The notes: generated by a model from the letters alone, not told the origin. A DNA stretch of 27,028 bases from HGM04593 sp045647885 (GCA_045647885.1 JAZRMX010000047.1:1-27028); one strand, 5' to 3'; positions 14,392-23,133 are shown, counted from the first letter of the stretch. A program made the numbers and translations.

Positions 14392-15459
14392 TTATTTGGT
14401 ACGTTCATACTCTTTCATACATTCAACAAGGTACTGAACACCCTCAACAGGCATTGCGTTGTAGCAAGATGCACGGAAACCTCCGATTGAACGGTGTCCC
14501 TTGATGTTGCATATACCCTTTGATGTGGCAAACTTCAAGAAGTCTTCCTCGAGCTCTTTGTACTCGTCGGCCATAATGAAGTCGATATTCATAATTGAGC
14601 GGTCCTCAACAGCAGCTGTACCCTTGAACATACGGTTACGATCAACCTCATCGTAAAGCATCTGTGAGCGCAACTCGGCGCGACGCTGCATCTCTGTCAC
14701 ACCACCCTGTGCCTTAATCCAACGAAGGTTCTCAAGAGCTACATAAATGGGGAACACAGGGGGAGTGTTGTACATTGAACCACCCTTGATGTGAGTCTGA
14801 TAGTTAAGCATTGAAGGAATCTTGCGATCGACCTGACCGAGAGCATCCTCCTTGACGATAGCAAACGCAACACCTGCGGGAGCAAGGTTCTTCTGCGCAC
14901 CACCATAAATACAGTTGTACTTGCTTACGTCGATGGGGCGAGAGAAGATATCCGAAGACATATCGGCAATCAAGGGCACAGGTGAGTCTATATCGTGACG
15001 AATCTCTGTACCATAGATTGTGTTGTTTGTGGTAATGTGGAAATAGTCGGCATCTGCTGGGATTACATAATCCTTGGGGATATAGCTGTAAAGCTTGTCT
15101 TTTGACGAAGCCACCTCAACAGCCTCACCCACGAGCAGTGCCTCCTTCAAAGCCTTCTCCGACCAAGTACCGGTATTCAGGTAAGCAGCCTTCTTCTTGA
15201 GGAAGTTAAAAGGTACCATACAGAACTGCATACTTGCACCACCACCAAGGAAAAGAGTTGTGTAACCTTCGGGAATGTCAAGAATCTCTTTGAAAAGAGC
15301 ACGCGCCTCGTCAATCACTGCCACAAAATCCTTTGAGCGGTGGCTTATTTCCAATATAGAGAGGCCTATGCCATTAAAATCAAGAACCGATTTTGCTGCA
15401 GCGTCAAAAACCTCCTGGGGCATAATAGACGGTCCCGCGTTAAAATTTATCTTTTTCAT
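14392..15459 (-). CDS. serC: Phosphoserine aminotransferase
   Basis: 355 residues, near the usual 360. It converts 3-phosphohydroxypyruvate and glutamate to phosphoserine and 2-oxoglutarate; the same fold handles a pyridoxine-pathway step. The N-terminus KKINFNAGPSIMP is the SerC signature. LGGGASMQF (71-79) is the phosphate-binding loop, and Lys190 in YGGAQKNLAPAG is the PLP Schiff-base lysine. SMYNTPPVFPIY and the C-terminal GHRSIGGFRASCYNA (phosphate-binding Arg/His) complete the active site. It is the first gene of the minus-strand serine operon, preceded by a strong -7 box at 15551-15544. It draws its amino donor from glutamate, the product of the glutamate dehydrogenases in this window. 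Confidence 0.95.
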   Translation of the reverse strand: MKKINFNAGPSIMPQEVFDAAAKSVLDFNGIGLSILEISHRSKDFVAVIDEARALFKEILDIPEGYTTLFLGGGASMQFCMVPFNFLKKKAAYLNTGTWSEKALKEALLVGEAVEVASSKDKLYSYIPKDYVIPADADYFHITTNNTIYGTEIRHDIDSPVPLIADMSSDIFSRPIDVSKYNCIYGGAQKNLAPAGVAFAIVKEDALGQVDRKIPSMLNYQTHIKGGSMYNTPPVFPIYVALENLRWIKAQGGVTEMQRRAELRSQMLYDEVDRNRMFKGTAAVEDRSIMNIDFIMADEYKELEEDFLKFATSKGICNIKGHRSIGGFRASCYNAMPVEGVQYLVECMKEYERTK

Positions 15460-15543
15460 AATTCGTTTATATTTTATAAAGTTTCTAATTCAAAAAAAAG
15501 TAATGCAACACCCACAAAAAGAGTGCTTTCAACATTAAAGTCG

Positions 15544-15551
15544 CAAAGATA
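15544..15551 (-). promoter_or_regulatory. Promoter -7 box for the serC operon
   Basis: On the minus strand the bases read TATCTTTG followed by CG, an exact TAnnTTTG match. Transcription would start near 15537, giving a leader of about 78 bases. No TTG at the usual 19-21-base distance is evident upstream. Confidence 0.55.
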
Positions 15552-15650
15552 AACTCTTTTTTCAAGTAGCAGAATTACAACTGTCTTTTTTTTAGCATTT
15601 TACGAAAAAAAGTTATCAACAGTTATGCAAAAAAACATATAAATATACAA

Positions 15651-15685
15651 TTTGTTGCACATTCAACAATAGAACGTGCAACAAA
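15651..15685. other. 10-bp inverted repeat between the helicase and serC genes
   Basis: TTTGTTGCAC (15651-15660) and GTGCAACAAA (15676-15685) are perfect complements around a 15-base loop. It lies 34 bases past the helicase stop and about 100 bases upstream of the serC -7 box. It could end the sulfatase-helicase transcript, although the T-run on the minus strand is poor, or be an operator for serC. Confidence 0.5.
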
Positions 15686-15718
15686 ACGCAAAAAAGAGAG
15701 CTGTAACGAGGCTAAAAC

Positions 15719-17056
15719 TCACCCACGCACAGGCTCCACAATAGTTTTTATACCTTTGATTTTTTCTCCGGACAAGGTCTTCAGCACCTCTCGCATACGG
15801 TTCATCTTAACCGCCACATAAGAATAACGGTCGAACACCATTATAGCCCCCACCTCATCGGGGCGCAAACCGCCCTTTTTCATAAAGAACCCGGCAAGGT
15901 CTCCACGGCTTATCTTGTCGCGTTTGCCCTTACCAATGTAAAGGGCAGCCCACTGTGCAAGAGGCGGCAGCACCGCTTTCTTGGGCAATTCATACTCATC
16001 CACAAGCGAGGGAATGAAGTCGGGCATCTCCTTACCCTCAAAAGCAAACATATACACCGCACCGTCGGCCTCCCAACGTGCTGTACGACCATTACGGTGG
16101 GTAAAGATATCAGCACTCATCGCACGCTGATAATGCACCACGTGCTTCACATCCTTAATGTCAAGACCACGGGCTGCAAGGTCGGTACTCACAAGAATAT
16201 TCACACAGGAAGAGGAGAACCTGTAAAGTGCCAGCTCACGCTCTTTCTGCTCAAGCGCACCGTGATAGGCCGCACAGCGCAAGCCGTTCTTTGCAAGGAA
16301 CGAACGCACCTCATCGACACTCTCTCTGAAATTACAGAACACAATTGCCGGCTCCCCTGCAAAAGAACACAAAAGGCGGAAAAGATGCTGCAAACGCTCG
16401 TCGGGGGTTGTCTCTATTCTATAGAAAGCTGTGCGTGACGCCGGTTGAACCTGCAACTCTCTGAAATCGAGCCTTACGCCATCCTCGGCACCTGCAAACT
16501 GGGGAATTTCTTCGGCATCGGTAGCCGAGAGCAAGTAACGCTCATTCACAGAAGGCAGGAGAGAGAGCAACTGCTCCATCTCCTCTCTGAATCCCATTTC
16601 AAGACACTTGTCAAACTCGTCAATAATCACAAGCGAGCAACCGTCAGCCGCAAAATTTCCCCTTTTCAAGTGGTCTATCAAACGACCGGGCGTTCCCACA
16701 ACCACCGACGGAACCTCACCACCCAAGAGAGGAATCTCCTGTTCCAGCGACCTGCCACCATAGAGAGCAACCATACGATAAGGATTTTTCATCCCTCTCC
16801 ACACCTCGCTCACCTGCTTTGCAAGTTCACGCGACGGCACAATAATTACCGCTTGCACCTTTTTAAGCGAACCATCCAGGCGCTCGAGCAACGGCAACAG
16901 ATAAGCAAGAGTCTTTCCCGTACCTGTGGGAGAGAGCAGCACCATACCCCTCTTTTCGCGACAACGCAACAAAGCCTGTCGCTGCATCTCATTAACATCC
17001 CCTATATTCAAATTACGCAAAGCCTGCGCCTGCTCACTTGTAAATATCCTATCCAT
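15719..17056 (-). CDS. DEAD-box RNA helicase, DbpA-like
   Basis: 445 residues. RecA domain 1: Q-motif region (NEMQRQAL, 22-29), motif I SPTGTGKT (42-49), Ia PSRELAKQV, Ib GTPGRLIDHL, motif II DEFD (146-149, in place of DEAD) and III SAT (177-179). Domain 2: IVFCNFRE (IV), LVSTDLAARGLDI (V) and HRNGRTAR (VI, one residue off the usual HRIGRTGR). The last 75 or so residues (KGKRDKISRGDLAGFF...VFDRYSYVAVK) form the DbpA-type RRM-like RNA-binding domain, which in DbpA docks on 23S rRNA hairpin 92, so a role in large-subunit assembly is likely. The ATG lies 3 bases after the sulfatase stop, so the two are co-transcribed despite unrelated roles. Confidence 0.9.
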   Translation of the reverse strand: MDRIFTSEQAQALRNLNIGDVNEMQRQALLRCREKRGMVLLSPTGTGKTLAYLLPLLERLDGSLKKVQAVIIVPSRELAKQVSEVWRGMKNPYRMVALYGGRSLEQEIPLLGGEVPSVVVGTPGRLIDHLKRGNFAADGCSLVIIDEFDKCLEMGFREEMEQLLSLLPSVNERYLLSATDAEEIPQFAGAEDGVRLDFRELQVQPASRTAFYRIETTPDERLQHLFRLLCSFAGEPAIVFCNFRESVDEVRSFLAKNGLRCAAYHGALEQKERELALYRFSSSCVNILVSTDLAARGLDIKDVKHVVHYQRAMSADIFTHRNGRTARWEADGAVYMFAFEGKEMPDFIPSLVDEYELPKKAVLPPLAQWAALYIGKGKRDKISRGDLAGFFMKKGGLRPDEVGAIMVFDRYSYVAVKMNRMREVLKTLSGEKIKGIKTIVEPVRG

Positions 17057-17059
17057 AGT

Positions 17060-18592
17060 TTAATTCTTTTTCTCTTTTTCACTCTGTAACAAAGCCTTAA
17101 GCTCCTCCACAACCGACGGGTAAAGAGAGGCCACATTATCCCTCTCACCCTCCACGCTCATATCATAAAGCTGTGGCACAATCAGGTAACCCGTTTCAAT
17201 CTTAGGCCCCCACGGAACCATTGCAGGACCACCTTTCGGCTCTATATATTTCCACTCGGCGGTGCGCAACGAAAGAGTATGGTTCGAGGCCTGCGTAACA
17301 ACATAAGGGCGAGCATCACCCTCAAACCCCAACCACGAATCAAGATAATTACCGCCGTCTATTATTAAATCATCGCCAAGCTCCACACCCACAAGCGCCG
17401 CCATCGAAGGCAGGAAATCGACCTGCGAAACAAGCTTGTCGCTCACCGCACCGCGCTCCGTAACTTCGCGCCACGAGACAACAAACGGCACCCTTGTACC
17501 CCCCTCAAAAGCGCTGTACTTTCCACCTCGCAAGCCACCTGTGGGGCTATGCCCATTAAGCAGTTCTTCGGCCTCATCGGCATAGCCATCATCGGTAACC
17601 GGGCCATTGTCGCTTGTTAGTATAATAAGAGTGTTATCCAAGATTCCACACTCCTCAAGAGCTGCCACAAGCTGCCCCACCGACCAGTCGAACTGCACTA
17701 TTGCATCGCCTCTCAAGCCCATACCGCTCTTGCCACGAAAACGCTCGTGAGGGAAACGAGGTACGTGAACATCGTTGGCAGCAAAATAGAGGAAGAAAGG
17801 CTCGTCGCCGTGCGAACGTATAAAATCAACCGCCCGCGCCGTAATGGAATCGGCAATATTCTCATCCTTCCACAAAGCATCACCACCGCCACGCATATAA
17901 CCAATACGCCCAATACCATTCACAATAGACATATTATGCCCGTGGCTCGACTTTAGATTATACAGCAATTCAGGGTTCTCTTTTCCGATGGGCTCACCAT
18001 CAAAATTTGCCACATAACTAACCTCCACAGGAGCCGAGGCATCGTGCCCCGCAACCCTGCCATTCTCTATAAAAACACACGGCACGCGGTCGGCAGTGGC
18101 AGCCATAATGTAATGCTCATCGAAGCCCAAATCGGCAGGCGAAGGCGAGATAAAACCGTTCCAATCCTGCTTGCCCTTCACCGCACCAAGCCCCAAATGC
18201 CACTTGCCAAAAGCACCGGTAGCATAACCGGCACGTTTAAAAACGTCGGCAACAGTGAGCCTGTCGGGAGAGATAATCATAGCCGCATCGCCGTCGGCAA
18301 CATCGGTACCTTTCCTGCGCCAAGCATACTCGCCAGTGAGCAAAGAGTAGCGCGAAGGCGTACTCGTTGAAGCTACAGAATAAGCATTCGCAAAGCGCAC
18401 ACCACTTTTACATAATGCTGATATATTGGGGTTTATGCTATTATTTTCAACAAAGCACTCCAAGTCGCCATACCCCAAATCGTCGGCATATATAAAAACT
18501 ACATTCGGACGCTGCGTATCGCCCTCGCAAGCCACCAGCGAACCCCCTGCAAGCAGCATTGCCGGAAAGAAAATTATGTTACCCGCATTCAT
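17060..18592 (-). CDS. Serine-type sulfatase, predicted lipoprotein (S1 family)
   Basis: 510 residues from the ATG at 18592. The N-terminus MNAGNIIFFPAMLLAGGSLVAC is a short lipoprotein signal with Cys22. A start at 18700 would add 36 residues and sit upstream of the promoter, so it was rejected. The alkaline-phosphatase-like fold has the metal site IYADDLGYGD (Asp37/Asp38), the formylglycine motif STPSR at 77-81 (Ser77 as precursor, the Ser type matured by an anaerobic radical-SAM enzyme), GKWHLG, HVPRFPH and LTSDNGPVTDDG with late metal ligands. Sulfatases of this kind remove sulfate from host or algal glycans in the periplasm or at the surface. No SusC/D or glycosidase genes are adjacent, so the substrate is open. 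It is the first gene of a two-gene transcript with the helicase. Confidence 0.92.
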   Translation of the reverse strand: MNAGNIIFFPAMLLAGGSLVACEGDTQRPNVVFIYADDLGYGDLECFVENNSINPNISALCKSGVRFANAYSVASTSTPSRYSLLTGEYAWRRKGTDVADGDAAMIISPDRLTVADVFKRAGYATGAFGKWHLGLGAVKGKQDWNGFISPSPADLGFDEHYIMAATADRVPCVFIENGRVAGHDASAPVEVSYVANFDGEPIGKENPELLYNLKSSHGHNMSIVNGIGRIGYMRGGGDALWKDENIADSITARAVDFIRSHGDEPFFLYFAANDVHVPRFPHERFRGKSGMGLRGDAIVQFDWSVGQLVAALEECGILDNTLIILTSDNGPVTDDGYADEAEELLNGHSPTGGLRGGKYSAFEGGTRVPFVVSWREVTERGAVSDKLVSQVDFLPSMAALVGVELGDDLIIDGGNYLDSWLGFEGDARPYVVTQASNHTLSLRTAEWKYIEPKGGPAMVPWGPKIETGYLIVPQLYDMSVEGERDNVASLYPSVVEELKALLQSEKEKKN

Positions 18593-18618
18593 AATCGGCA
18601 AATAAATCAATTCTTTTG

Positions 18619-18626
18619 CGAAGATA
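18619..18626 (-). promoter_or_regulatory. Promoter -7 box for the sulfatase gene
   Basis: The minus strand reads TATCTTCG followed by CA, one base from TAnnTTTG, 26 bases before the ATG at 18592. No clear -33 box. Its position decides the downstream start for the sulfatase. Confidence 0.5.
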
Positions 18627-18721
18627 ATTATAATCTGCCTAAAAACCTCATTTGTCACGCAATTACGCACGACAAAGATTGTTTTCTGCCAAATTGACAC
18701 GTTTTATTCCTTTAAAAAGAG

Positions 18722-18729
18722 TATCTTTG
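18722..18729 (+). promoter_or_regulatory. Promoter -7 box for grpE-dnaJ-folC
   Basis: TATCTTTG followed by CA is an exact TAnnTTTG match. A TTGAC at 18694 lies 25 bases upstream, a little far for the -33 element. The predicted start near 18736 gives a leader of about 75 bases. No CIRCE-like inverted repeat (HrcA operator) is present. Confidence 0.6.
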
Positions 18730-18740
18730 CAGAATTATAC

Positions 18741-18758
18741 GCCAAGAACCCTCTTGGC
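18741..18758 (+). promoter_or_regulatory. Hairpin in the grpE leader
   Basis: GCCAAGA (18741-18747) pairs perfectly with TCTTGGC (18752-18758) around ACCC, starting within about 5 bases of the predicted transcript end. It is not followed by T and does not cover the start codon. It may protect the 5' end or tune expression; the role is not known. Confidence 0.5.
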
Positions 18759-18810
18759 AAGCTATTTGTTACAGATTCAATGTATGACATCGAGAAATAA
18801 AAACAGAATT

Positions 18811-19371
18811 ATGGAAGATAAAGAATTTATAGAAGAGAACATCGAAAACACCACTAATGCAACTGCGGACGAAGCACCTGTTGAAGAGCAGGAGGAGCTT
18901 ACCCCCGAGCAGCAGTTACAGAAAGAGCTCGACGAGGCTAATGAGAAAATCGCCAACCTCGAGGACAAATACTTGCGCCAGGCAGCCGAGTTCGACAACT
19001 ACCGCAAGCGCACCATAAAAGAGAAAGCCGAACTCATAAAGAACGGCGGTGAGCGAGCAATCGAGTCGATACTCCCCGTACTTGACGACTTTGAGCGCGC
19101 AATACAAACAATGTCGAAAGACGAGAACGCCACAGAGATGCTCACCGGAGTAGAGCTAATCTACAACAAATTCATCGGCATACTCAAGCAGAACGGCCTC
19201 CAGAAAATAGAGACCGAAGGCGCAGACTTCGACACCGACTACCACGAGGCAATAGCCCTTGTACCCACCCCCGACGAAAGCCTCAAAGGCAAAGTACTCG
19301 ACTGCGTACAGACAGGATACACACTTAACGACAAAGTAATACGCCACGCAAAAGTTGCCGTGGGCCAATAA
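18811..19371 (+). CDS. grpE: GrpE, nucleotide exchange factor for DnaK
   Basis: 186 residues from the ATG at 18811. An upstream in-frame ATG at 18784 would add nine basic residues and is less likely. Acidic N-terminus (residues 1-32), then a long coiled coil (about 33-80: QLQKELDEANEKIANLEDKYLRQAAEFDNYRKR), then the helical and beta-wing domains with LPVLDDFERAI, GVELIYNKF and the closing HEAIALVPTPDE...LDCVQTGYTLNDKVIRHAKVAV signature. GrpE dimers release ADP from DnaK. dnaJ begins 10 bases downstream, so chaperone partners are made together. dnaK is not in the window. Confidence 0.97.
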   Translation: MEDKEFIEENIENTTNATADEAPVEEQEELTPEQQLQKELDEANEKIANLEDKYLRQAAEFDNYRKRTIKEKAELIKNGGERAIESILPVLDDFERAIQTMSKDENATEMLTGVELIYNKFIGILKQNGLQKIETEGADFDTDYHEAIALVPTPDESLKGKVLDCVQTGYTLNDKVIRHAKVAVGQ

Positions 19372-19381
19372 CAACACAATT

Positions 19382-20533
19382 ATGGCAAAGAGAGACTACT
19401 ATGAAGTGCTGGGCGTGGACCGCAGCGCATCGGCCGCAGAAATAAAGAAAGCCTATCGCAAAAAAGCGATAGAGTACCACCCCGACAAGAACCCCGGCAA
19501 CAAGGTAGCCGGGGAGAAGTTCAAGGAGGCAGCCGAGGCATACAGCGTGCTCAGCGACCCCGATAAAAAAGCCCGTTACGACCAATTCGGCCACGAAGGC
19601 GTAAACGGCGCAGGCGGAGCCGGCGGATTCGGCGCCGGAATGGATATGAACGATATCTTCTCAATGTTCGGCGACATCTTCGGCGGAGGAGGAGGTTTCA
19701 GCGGCTTTGGTGGTTTTGGCGGCGGACGCAGTTCAGGCCCCGCAAAATACCGTGGCAGCGACCTGCGCGTAACCGTAAAGCTCACCCTTCAGGAGATTGC
19801 CAACGGAGTAACAAAGAAATTCAAGCTAAAGAAAAACGTTCCCTGCCAGCACTGTGGCGGTAGCGGAGCCGAAGACGGCGCAATGGAGACCTGCCCCGAG
19901 TGTAAAGGAACAGGCCGCGTAGTGCGCACACAGCAGAGTTTCTTCGGAATGATGCGCACCGAGGTAGCTTGTACCCACTGTAACGGAACCGGTAAAATAA
20001 TAAAGAACAAGTGTAAGCACTGTGGCGGCGACGGAGTCGTAATGGGCGAAGAGGTTGTAGAGGTACAGATACCTGCAGGCGTATCGGACGGCATACAGCT
20101 CTCAATGCGCGGCAAGGGTAACGCCGGCAAGCACAACGGCATAAACGGCGACCTCCTCATACAGGTAAAAGAGGAGCCCCACCCCCAGCTCATACGCGAC
20201 GAGAACGACCTCATCTACAGCCTTCTCCTCGACATACCCACAGCCACTCTTGGCGGCGTGGCCGAAATACCCACCATCGACGGCAAGGCAAAGGTAACCA
20301 TCGACGCCGGAACACAACCCGGCAAGGTACTCCGTCTGCGCGGCAAAGGATTACCCTCGCTCAACGGCTACGGTAAAGGCGACATTGTGGTAAACATCAG
20401 CGTGTACATACCCGAAAGCCTCTCAAAAGACGAGAAGAAAGCAATGGAGCACTTCAAGGAGTCGGACAACTTCCGCCCCACCGAGAGCATCAAAGAGCAA
20501 ATCTTCCGCCGCTTCAAAAACTTCTTCGATTAA
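19382..20533 (+). CDS. dnaJ: Chaperone DnaJ (Hsp40, type I)
   Basis: 383 residues from the ATG at 19382. J domain 1-70 with the DnaK-activating HPD at 33-35; glycine/phenylalanine-rich linker about 74-120; four zinc-binding CxxCxGxG repeats with cysteine pairs 155/158, 171/174, 197/200 and 211/214, all intact; then two beta-sandwich substrate domains (VEVQIPAGVSDGIQL onward) and a C-terminal helix. It delivers unfolded clients to DnaK and stimulates its ATPase. It is flanked by grpE (10-base gap) and folC (8-base gap) in one operon. Confidence 0.98.
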   Translation: MAKRDYYEVLGVDRSASAAEIKKAYRKKAIEYHPDKNPGNKVAGEKFKEAAEAYSVLSDPDKKARYDQFGHEGVNGAGGAGGFGAGMDMNDIFSMFGDIFGGGGGFSGFGGFGGGRSSGPAKYRGSDLRVTVKLTLQEIANGVTKKFKLKKNVPCQHCGGSGAEDGAMETCPECKGTGRVVRTQQSFFGMMRTEVACTHCNGTGKIIKNKCKHCGGDGVVMGEEVVEVQIPAGVSDGIQLSMRGKGNAGKHNGINGDLLIQVKEEPHPQLIRDENDLIYSLLLDIPTATLGGVAEIPTIDGKAKVTIDAGTQPGKVLRLRGKGLPSLNGYGKGDIVVNISVYIPESLSKDEKKAMEHFKESDNFRPTESIKEQIFRRFKNFFD

Positions 20534-20541
20534 AAAACACT

Positions 20542-21840
20542 ATGACATACGACGAAACAGTCGAATATCTCTTTAACTGCGCACCGCCCTTCCAGCAAGT
20601 AGGCGGTGCCGGTTACAAAGAGGGGCTTGCAAACAGCATTGCCCTCGACAACCACCTTGGCAACCCCCACCGCCGTTACCCCACCATACACGTGGCAGGT
20701 ACCAACGGCAAAGGCTCCACCTCGCACACCCTCGCCGCCATACTCCAGGCAGCAGGATACAAAGTAGGGCTTTACACATCGCCCCACCTCATAGACTTCC
20801 GCGAGCGCATAAGAGTAAACGGAGTACCCGCAAGCAAGGAATTCGTCGTAGACTTCGTAGAACGCGAAAAAGCATTCTTCGAACCACTCTTCCCATCATT
20901 CTTCGAACTCACCACAGCAATGGCATTCACCTACTTTGCACAGGAGCAGGTGGACATCGCGGTGATAGAAGTCGGACTGGGCGGCAGACTCGACTGCACC
21001 AACATTATAATCCCCGAGCTCAGCATCATCACAAACATAAGCCCCGACCACACACAATTCCTCGGCGACACCATTGCAAAAATCGCAAGCGAGAAAGCCG
21101 GAATCATAAAGCCCGGCATCCCCGCAGTTATAGGCGAAGCAACAGAAGAGACGCGAAAAATATTTACATATAAAGCAAACAAAGAAGGCGCGCCCATAAT
21201 TTTTGCCGAAGACAAAAGCCCCATACTCCAGGCCATACACACAAGCGCCGGAATCGAATACACCACCAGCAACCACGACAGATTCACAGGAGAGCTACGT
21301 GGTGACTATCAGATAAAAAACACAGCAACCATACTCACAGCCGTTGAAATCTTGGTAAAAAAAGGTTACAAAATCACACCAAAAAACCTGCACAACGGAT
21401 TCTCACACGTATGCACCCTCACCGGTTTTATGGGACGCTGGCAGACAATAAGCAACCACCCACGTACCATCTGCGACGCAGGGCACAACATAGGCGGCAT
21501 AAAATACATTACCGAACAACTCGCTCACGAACACTACACCACCCTGCGCATTGTCTTTGGAATGGTGGGCGACAAGGATATAAACACCGTACTCTCAATG
21601 ATGCCCCGCAACGCCATCTACTACTTCACCCAGGCAAGCATAAAACGTGCTATGCCAGCTGAAGAACTACGCGGACTCGCAAGAGAACACAACCTGCTCG
21701 GCAGCAGCCACCCCACAGTGAGCGCAGCCCTTGCAGCCGCCACAGCCGACGCAGCACCCGACGACCTCATTTTTGTGGGCGGCAGCTGCTTCGTTGTAGC
21801 CGACCTTCTCTCGAGTACAGAGCACGTTTGCAAAAATTAA
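20542..21840 (+). CDS. folC: Folylpolyglutamate synthase / dihydrofolate synthase
   Basis: 432 residues. A Mur-ligase-type ATP-dependent amide ligase that adds glutamate to folates (and, in bifunctional members, to dihydropteroate). P-loop GTNGKGST at 53-60, YTSPHLIDFRERIRVNG (substrate loop), EVGLGGRLDCTN, ITNISPDHTQFLGDT, and SEKAGIIK (position of the modified lysine); the C-terminal domain carries DAGHNIGG. Length is normal. Whether it makes dihydrofolate as well as polyglutamates cannot be told from sequence. It is the third gene of grpE-dnaJ-folC, an unrelated function carried on the heat-shock transcript. No clear T-run terminator follows; a short TCACTA/TAGTGA palindrome sits near 21852-21864. 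Confidence 0.95.
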   Translation: MTYDETVEYLFNCAPPFQQVGGAGYKEGLANSIALDNHLGNPHRRYPTIHVAGTNGKGSTSHTLAAILQAAGYKVGLYTSPHLIDFRERIRVNGVPASKEFVVDFVEREKAFFEPLFPSFFELTTAMAFTYFAQEQVDIAVIEVGLGGRLDCTNIIIPELSIITNISPDHTQFLGDTIAKIASEKAGIIKPGIPAVIGEATEETRKIFTYKANKEGAPIIFAEDKSPILQAIHTSAGIEYTTSNHDRFTGELRGDYQIKNTATILTAVEILVKKGYKITPKNLHNGFSHVCTLTGFMGRWQTISNHPRTICDAGHNIGGIKYITEQLAHEHYTTLRIVFGMVGDKDINTVLSMMPRNAIYYFTQASIKRAMPAEELRGLAREHNLLGSSHPTVSAALAAATADAAPDDLIFVGGSCFVVADLLSSTEHVCKN

Positions 21841-21882
21841 AAAAAATAGCATCACTAATAGTGAAAAATCTCCACCAATTGT

Positions 21883-21913
21883 TTTGAGATAATACAGATT
21901 TTTATTTTATTTG
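21883..21913 (+). promoter_or_regulatory. Candidate promoter for galM-transporter-galK
   Basis: TTTG at 21883-21886 and TTTATTTG at 21906-21913 are 19 bases apart; the -7 box differs from TAnnTTTG at one base. An 8-bp AT stem (TTTTATTT/AAATAAAA) overlaps the box. The leader to the ATG at 22019 would be about 100 bases, GC-rich in part, with room for regulation. Confidence 0.5.
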
Positions 21914-22018
21914 CGAAATAAAAGCGGCCCGGCACAATTTGCCCACGCGCACATAACACTGCGCACGAGGCATAGTTACCGGCACGCAAAAAGTTAATTC
22001 TTTAAAAGCGAATAAAAT

Positions 22019-23101
22019 ATGAGCTGTACCGAAAACCTTTCACAGTTGAAAGCCGCCGACTTCAAAAAGATTGTCGACGGAAAAGAGACCGCGCTGTTCA
22101 TCCTTAAAAACAAACAAGGCAGCGAAGTTGCAATAACCAACTACGGTGGTGCCATCTGCACCATCATGGTACCCGACAAAAACGGAAATTACGCCAACGT
22201 AATTCAGGGTCACGACAGTATCGACAACCTCCTTGCAAGCCCCGAGCCCTTCTTGAGCACACTCGTAGGCCGCTATGGCAACCGCATCTGCAAAGGAAAG
22301 TTCACTATTGAGGGCAAAGAGTACACATTGGCAATAAACAACGGCCCCAACCACCTGCACGGCGGCCCCACAGGCTTCCACGCTCGCGTATGGGACGCAG
22401 AACAGCTCGACGCACAGACACTTAAGCTACGTTATGTATCGGCCGATATGGAAGAGGGCTTCCCCGGCACACTCGACACAACAGTCATCTACACCTGGAG
22501 CGACGAGAACGAGCTTAAGATCGAATACAAGGCAACAACCGACAAAGCAACCGTTGTGAACCTCACAAGCCACGGTTTCTTCTCACTCTCAGGTATTGCC
22601 AACCCCACAGCAACCATAGACAACCTTATCTGCGAAATAAACGCCGACTTCTTCGTGCCCATCGACGACACATCGGTACCCTACGGCACCATCGCACCCG
22701 TTAAAGGCACAGCGTTCGACTTCACCACCCCCACAGAGGTAGGTGCACGCATCGACGCCGACGAAGAACAGATTAAACACGGCGCCGGCTACGACCACTG
22801 CTACGTACTCAACAAGAAAGAGGTGGGCGAGCTCAGCTTCGCAGCAAAAGTAACCGAGCCTGTAAGTGGCCGCACAATGGAGGTTTACACCACTGAGCCC
22901 GGCGTACAGGTATACACATCGAACTGGCACAGCGGTTTTGCAGGCTGGAAGGGAGCAACCTTCCCCAAACGCAGTGCCATCTGTTTCGAAGCACAGTGCT
23001 TCCCCGACTCACCCAACCGTGCACACTTCCCCAAAGTAGTACTTAAACCCGGCGAAGAGTACACACAGGTTACAATATATAAATTCGGTGTAGAGAAATA
23101 A
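22019..23101 (+). CDS. galM: Aldose 1-epimerase (galactose mutarotase)
   Basis: 360 residues, a cytoplasmic beta-sandwich enzyme interconverting alpha and beta anomers of galactose and glucose. Motifs: ITNYGGAICTIMVPD (39-53), VGRYGNRI (83-90), NHLHGG (111-116, with the first catalytic-region His), NLTSHGFFSLSG (181 on; general-acid His185), GYDHCYVLN and the late ICFEAQCFPDSPN with the catalytic-base Glu. No signal peptide is present although many Bacteroidota relatives are exported. It heads an operon with a sugar transporter (32-base gap) and galactokinase, so it supplies alpha-D-galactose to GalK. Confidence 0.93.
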   Translation: MSCTENLSQLKAADFKKIVDGKETALFILKNKQGSEVAITNYGGAICTIMVPDKNGNYANVIQGHDSIDNLLASPEPFLSTLVGRYGNRICKGKFTIEGKEYTLAINNGPNHLHGGPTGFHARVWDAEQLDAQTLKLRYVSADMEEGFPGTLDTTVIYTWSDENELKIEYKATTDKATVVNLTSHGFFSLSGIANPTATIDNLICEINADFFVPIDDTSVPYGTIAPVKGTAFDFTTPTEVGARIDADEEQIKHGAGYDHCYVLNKKEVGELSFAAKVTEPVSGRTMEVYTTEPGVQVYTSNWHSGFAGWKGATFPKRSAICFEAQCFPDSPNRAHFPKVVLKPGEEYTQVTIYKFGVEK

Positions 23102-23133
23102 AACATTATTAACCTAAATAAATTTATAAAACA

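Noticed and set aside
15613..15621. TTATCAACA resembling a DnaA box in an AT-rich spacer
   Set aside because: A single imperfect box with no cluster, no dnaA/gidA/rpmH neighbours and no strand-bias switch; not evidence of an origin.
18592..18700. Longer N-terminus for the sulfatase (start at 18700) and, likewise, upstream starts for grpE (18652), gdhA copy 2 (5774) and the AmpG-like gene (7997)
   Set aside because: Each extension runs upstream of a promoter box, destroys a lipoprotein signal or enters repeat DNA; the downstream ATG matches family N-termini.
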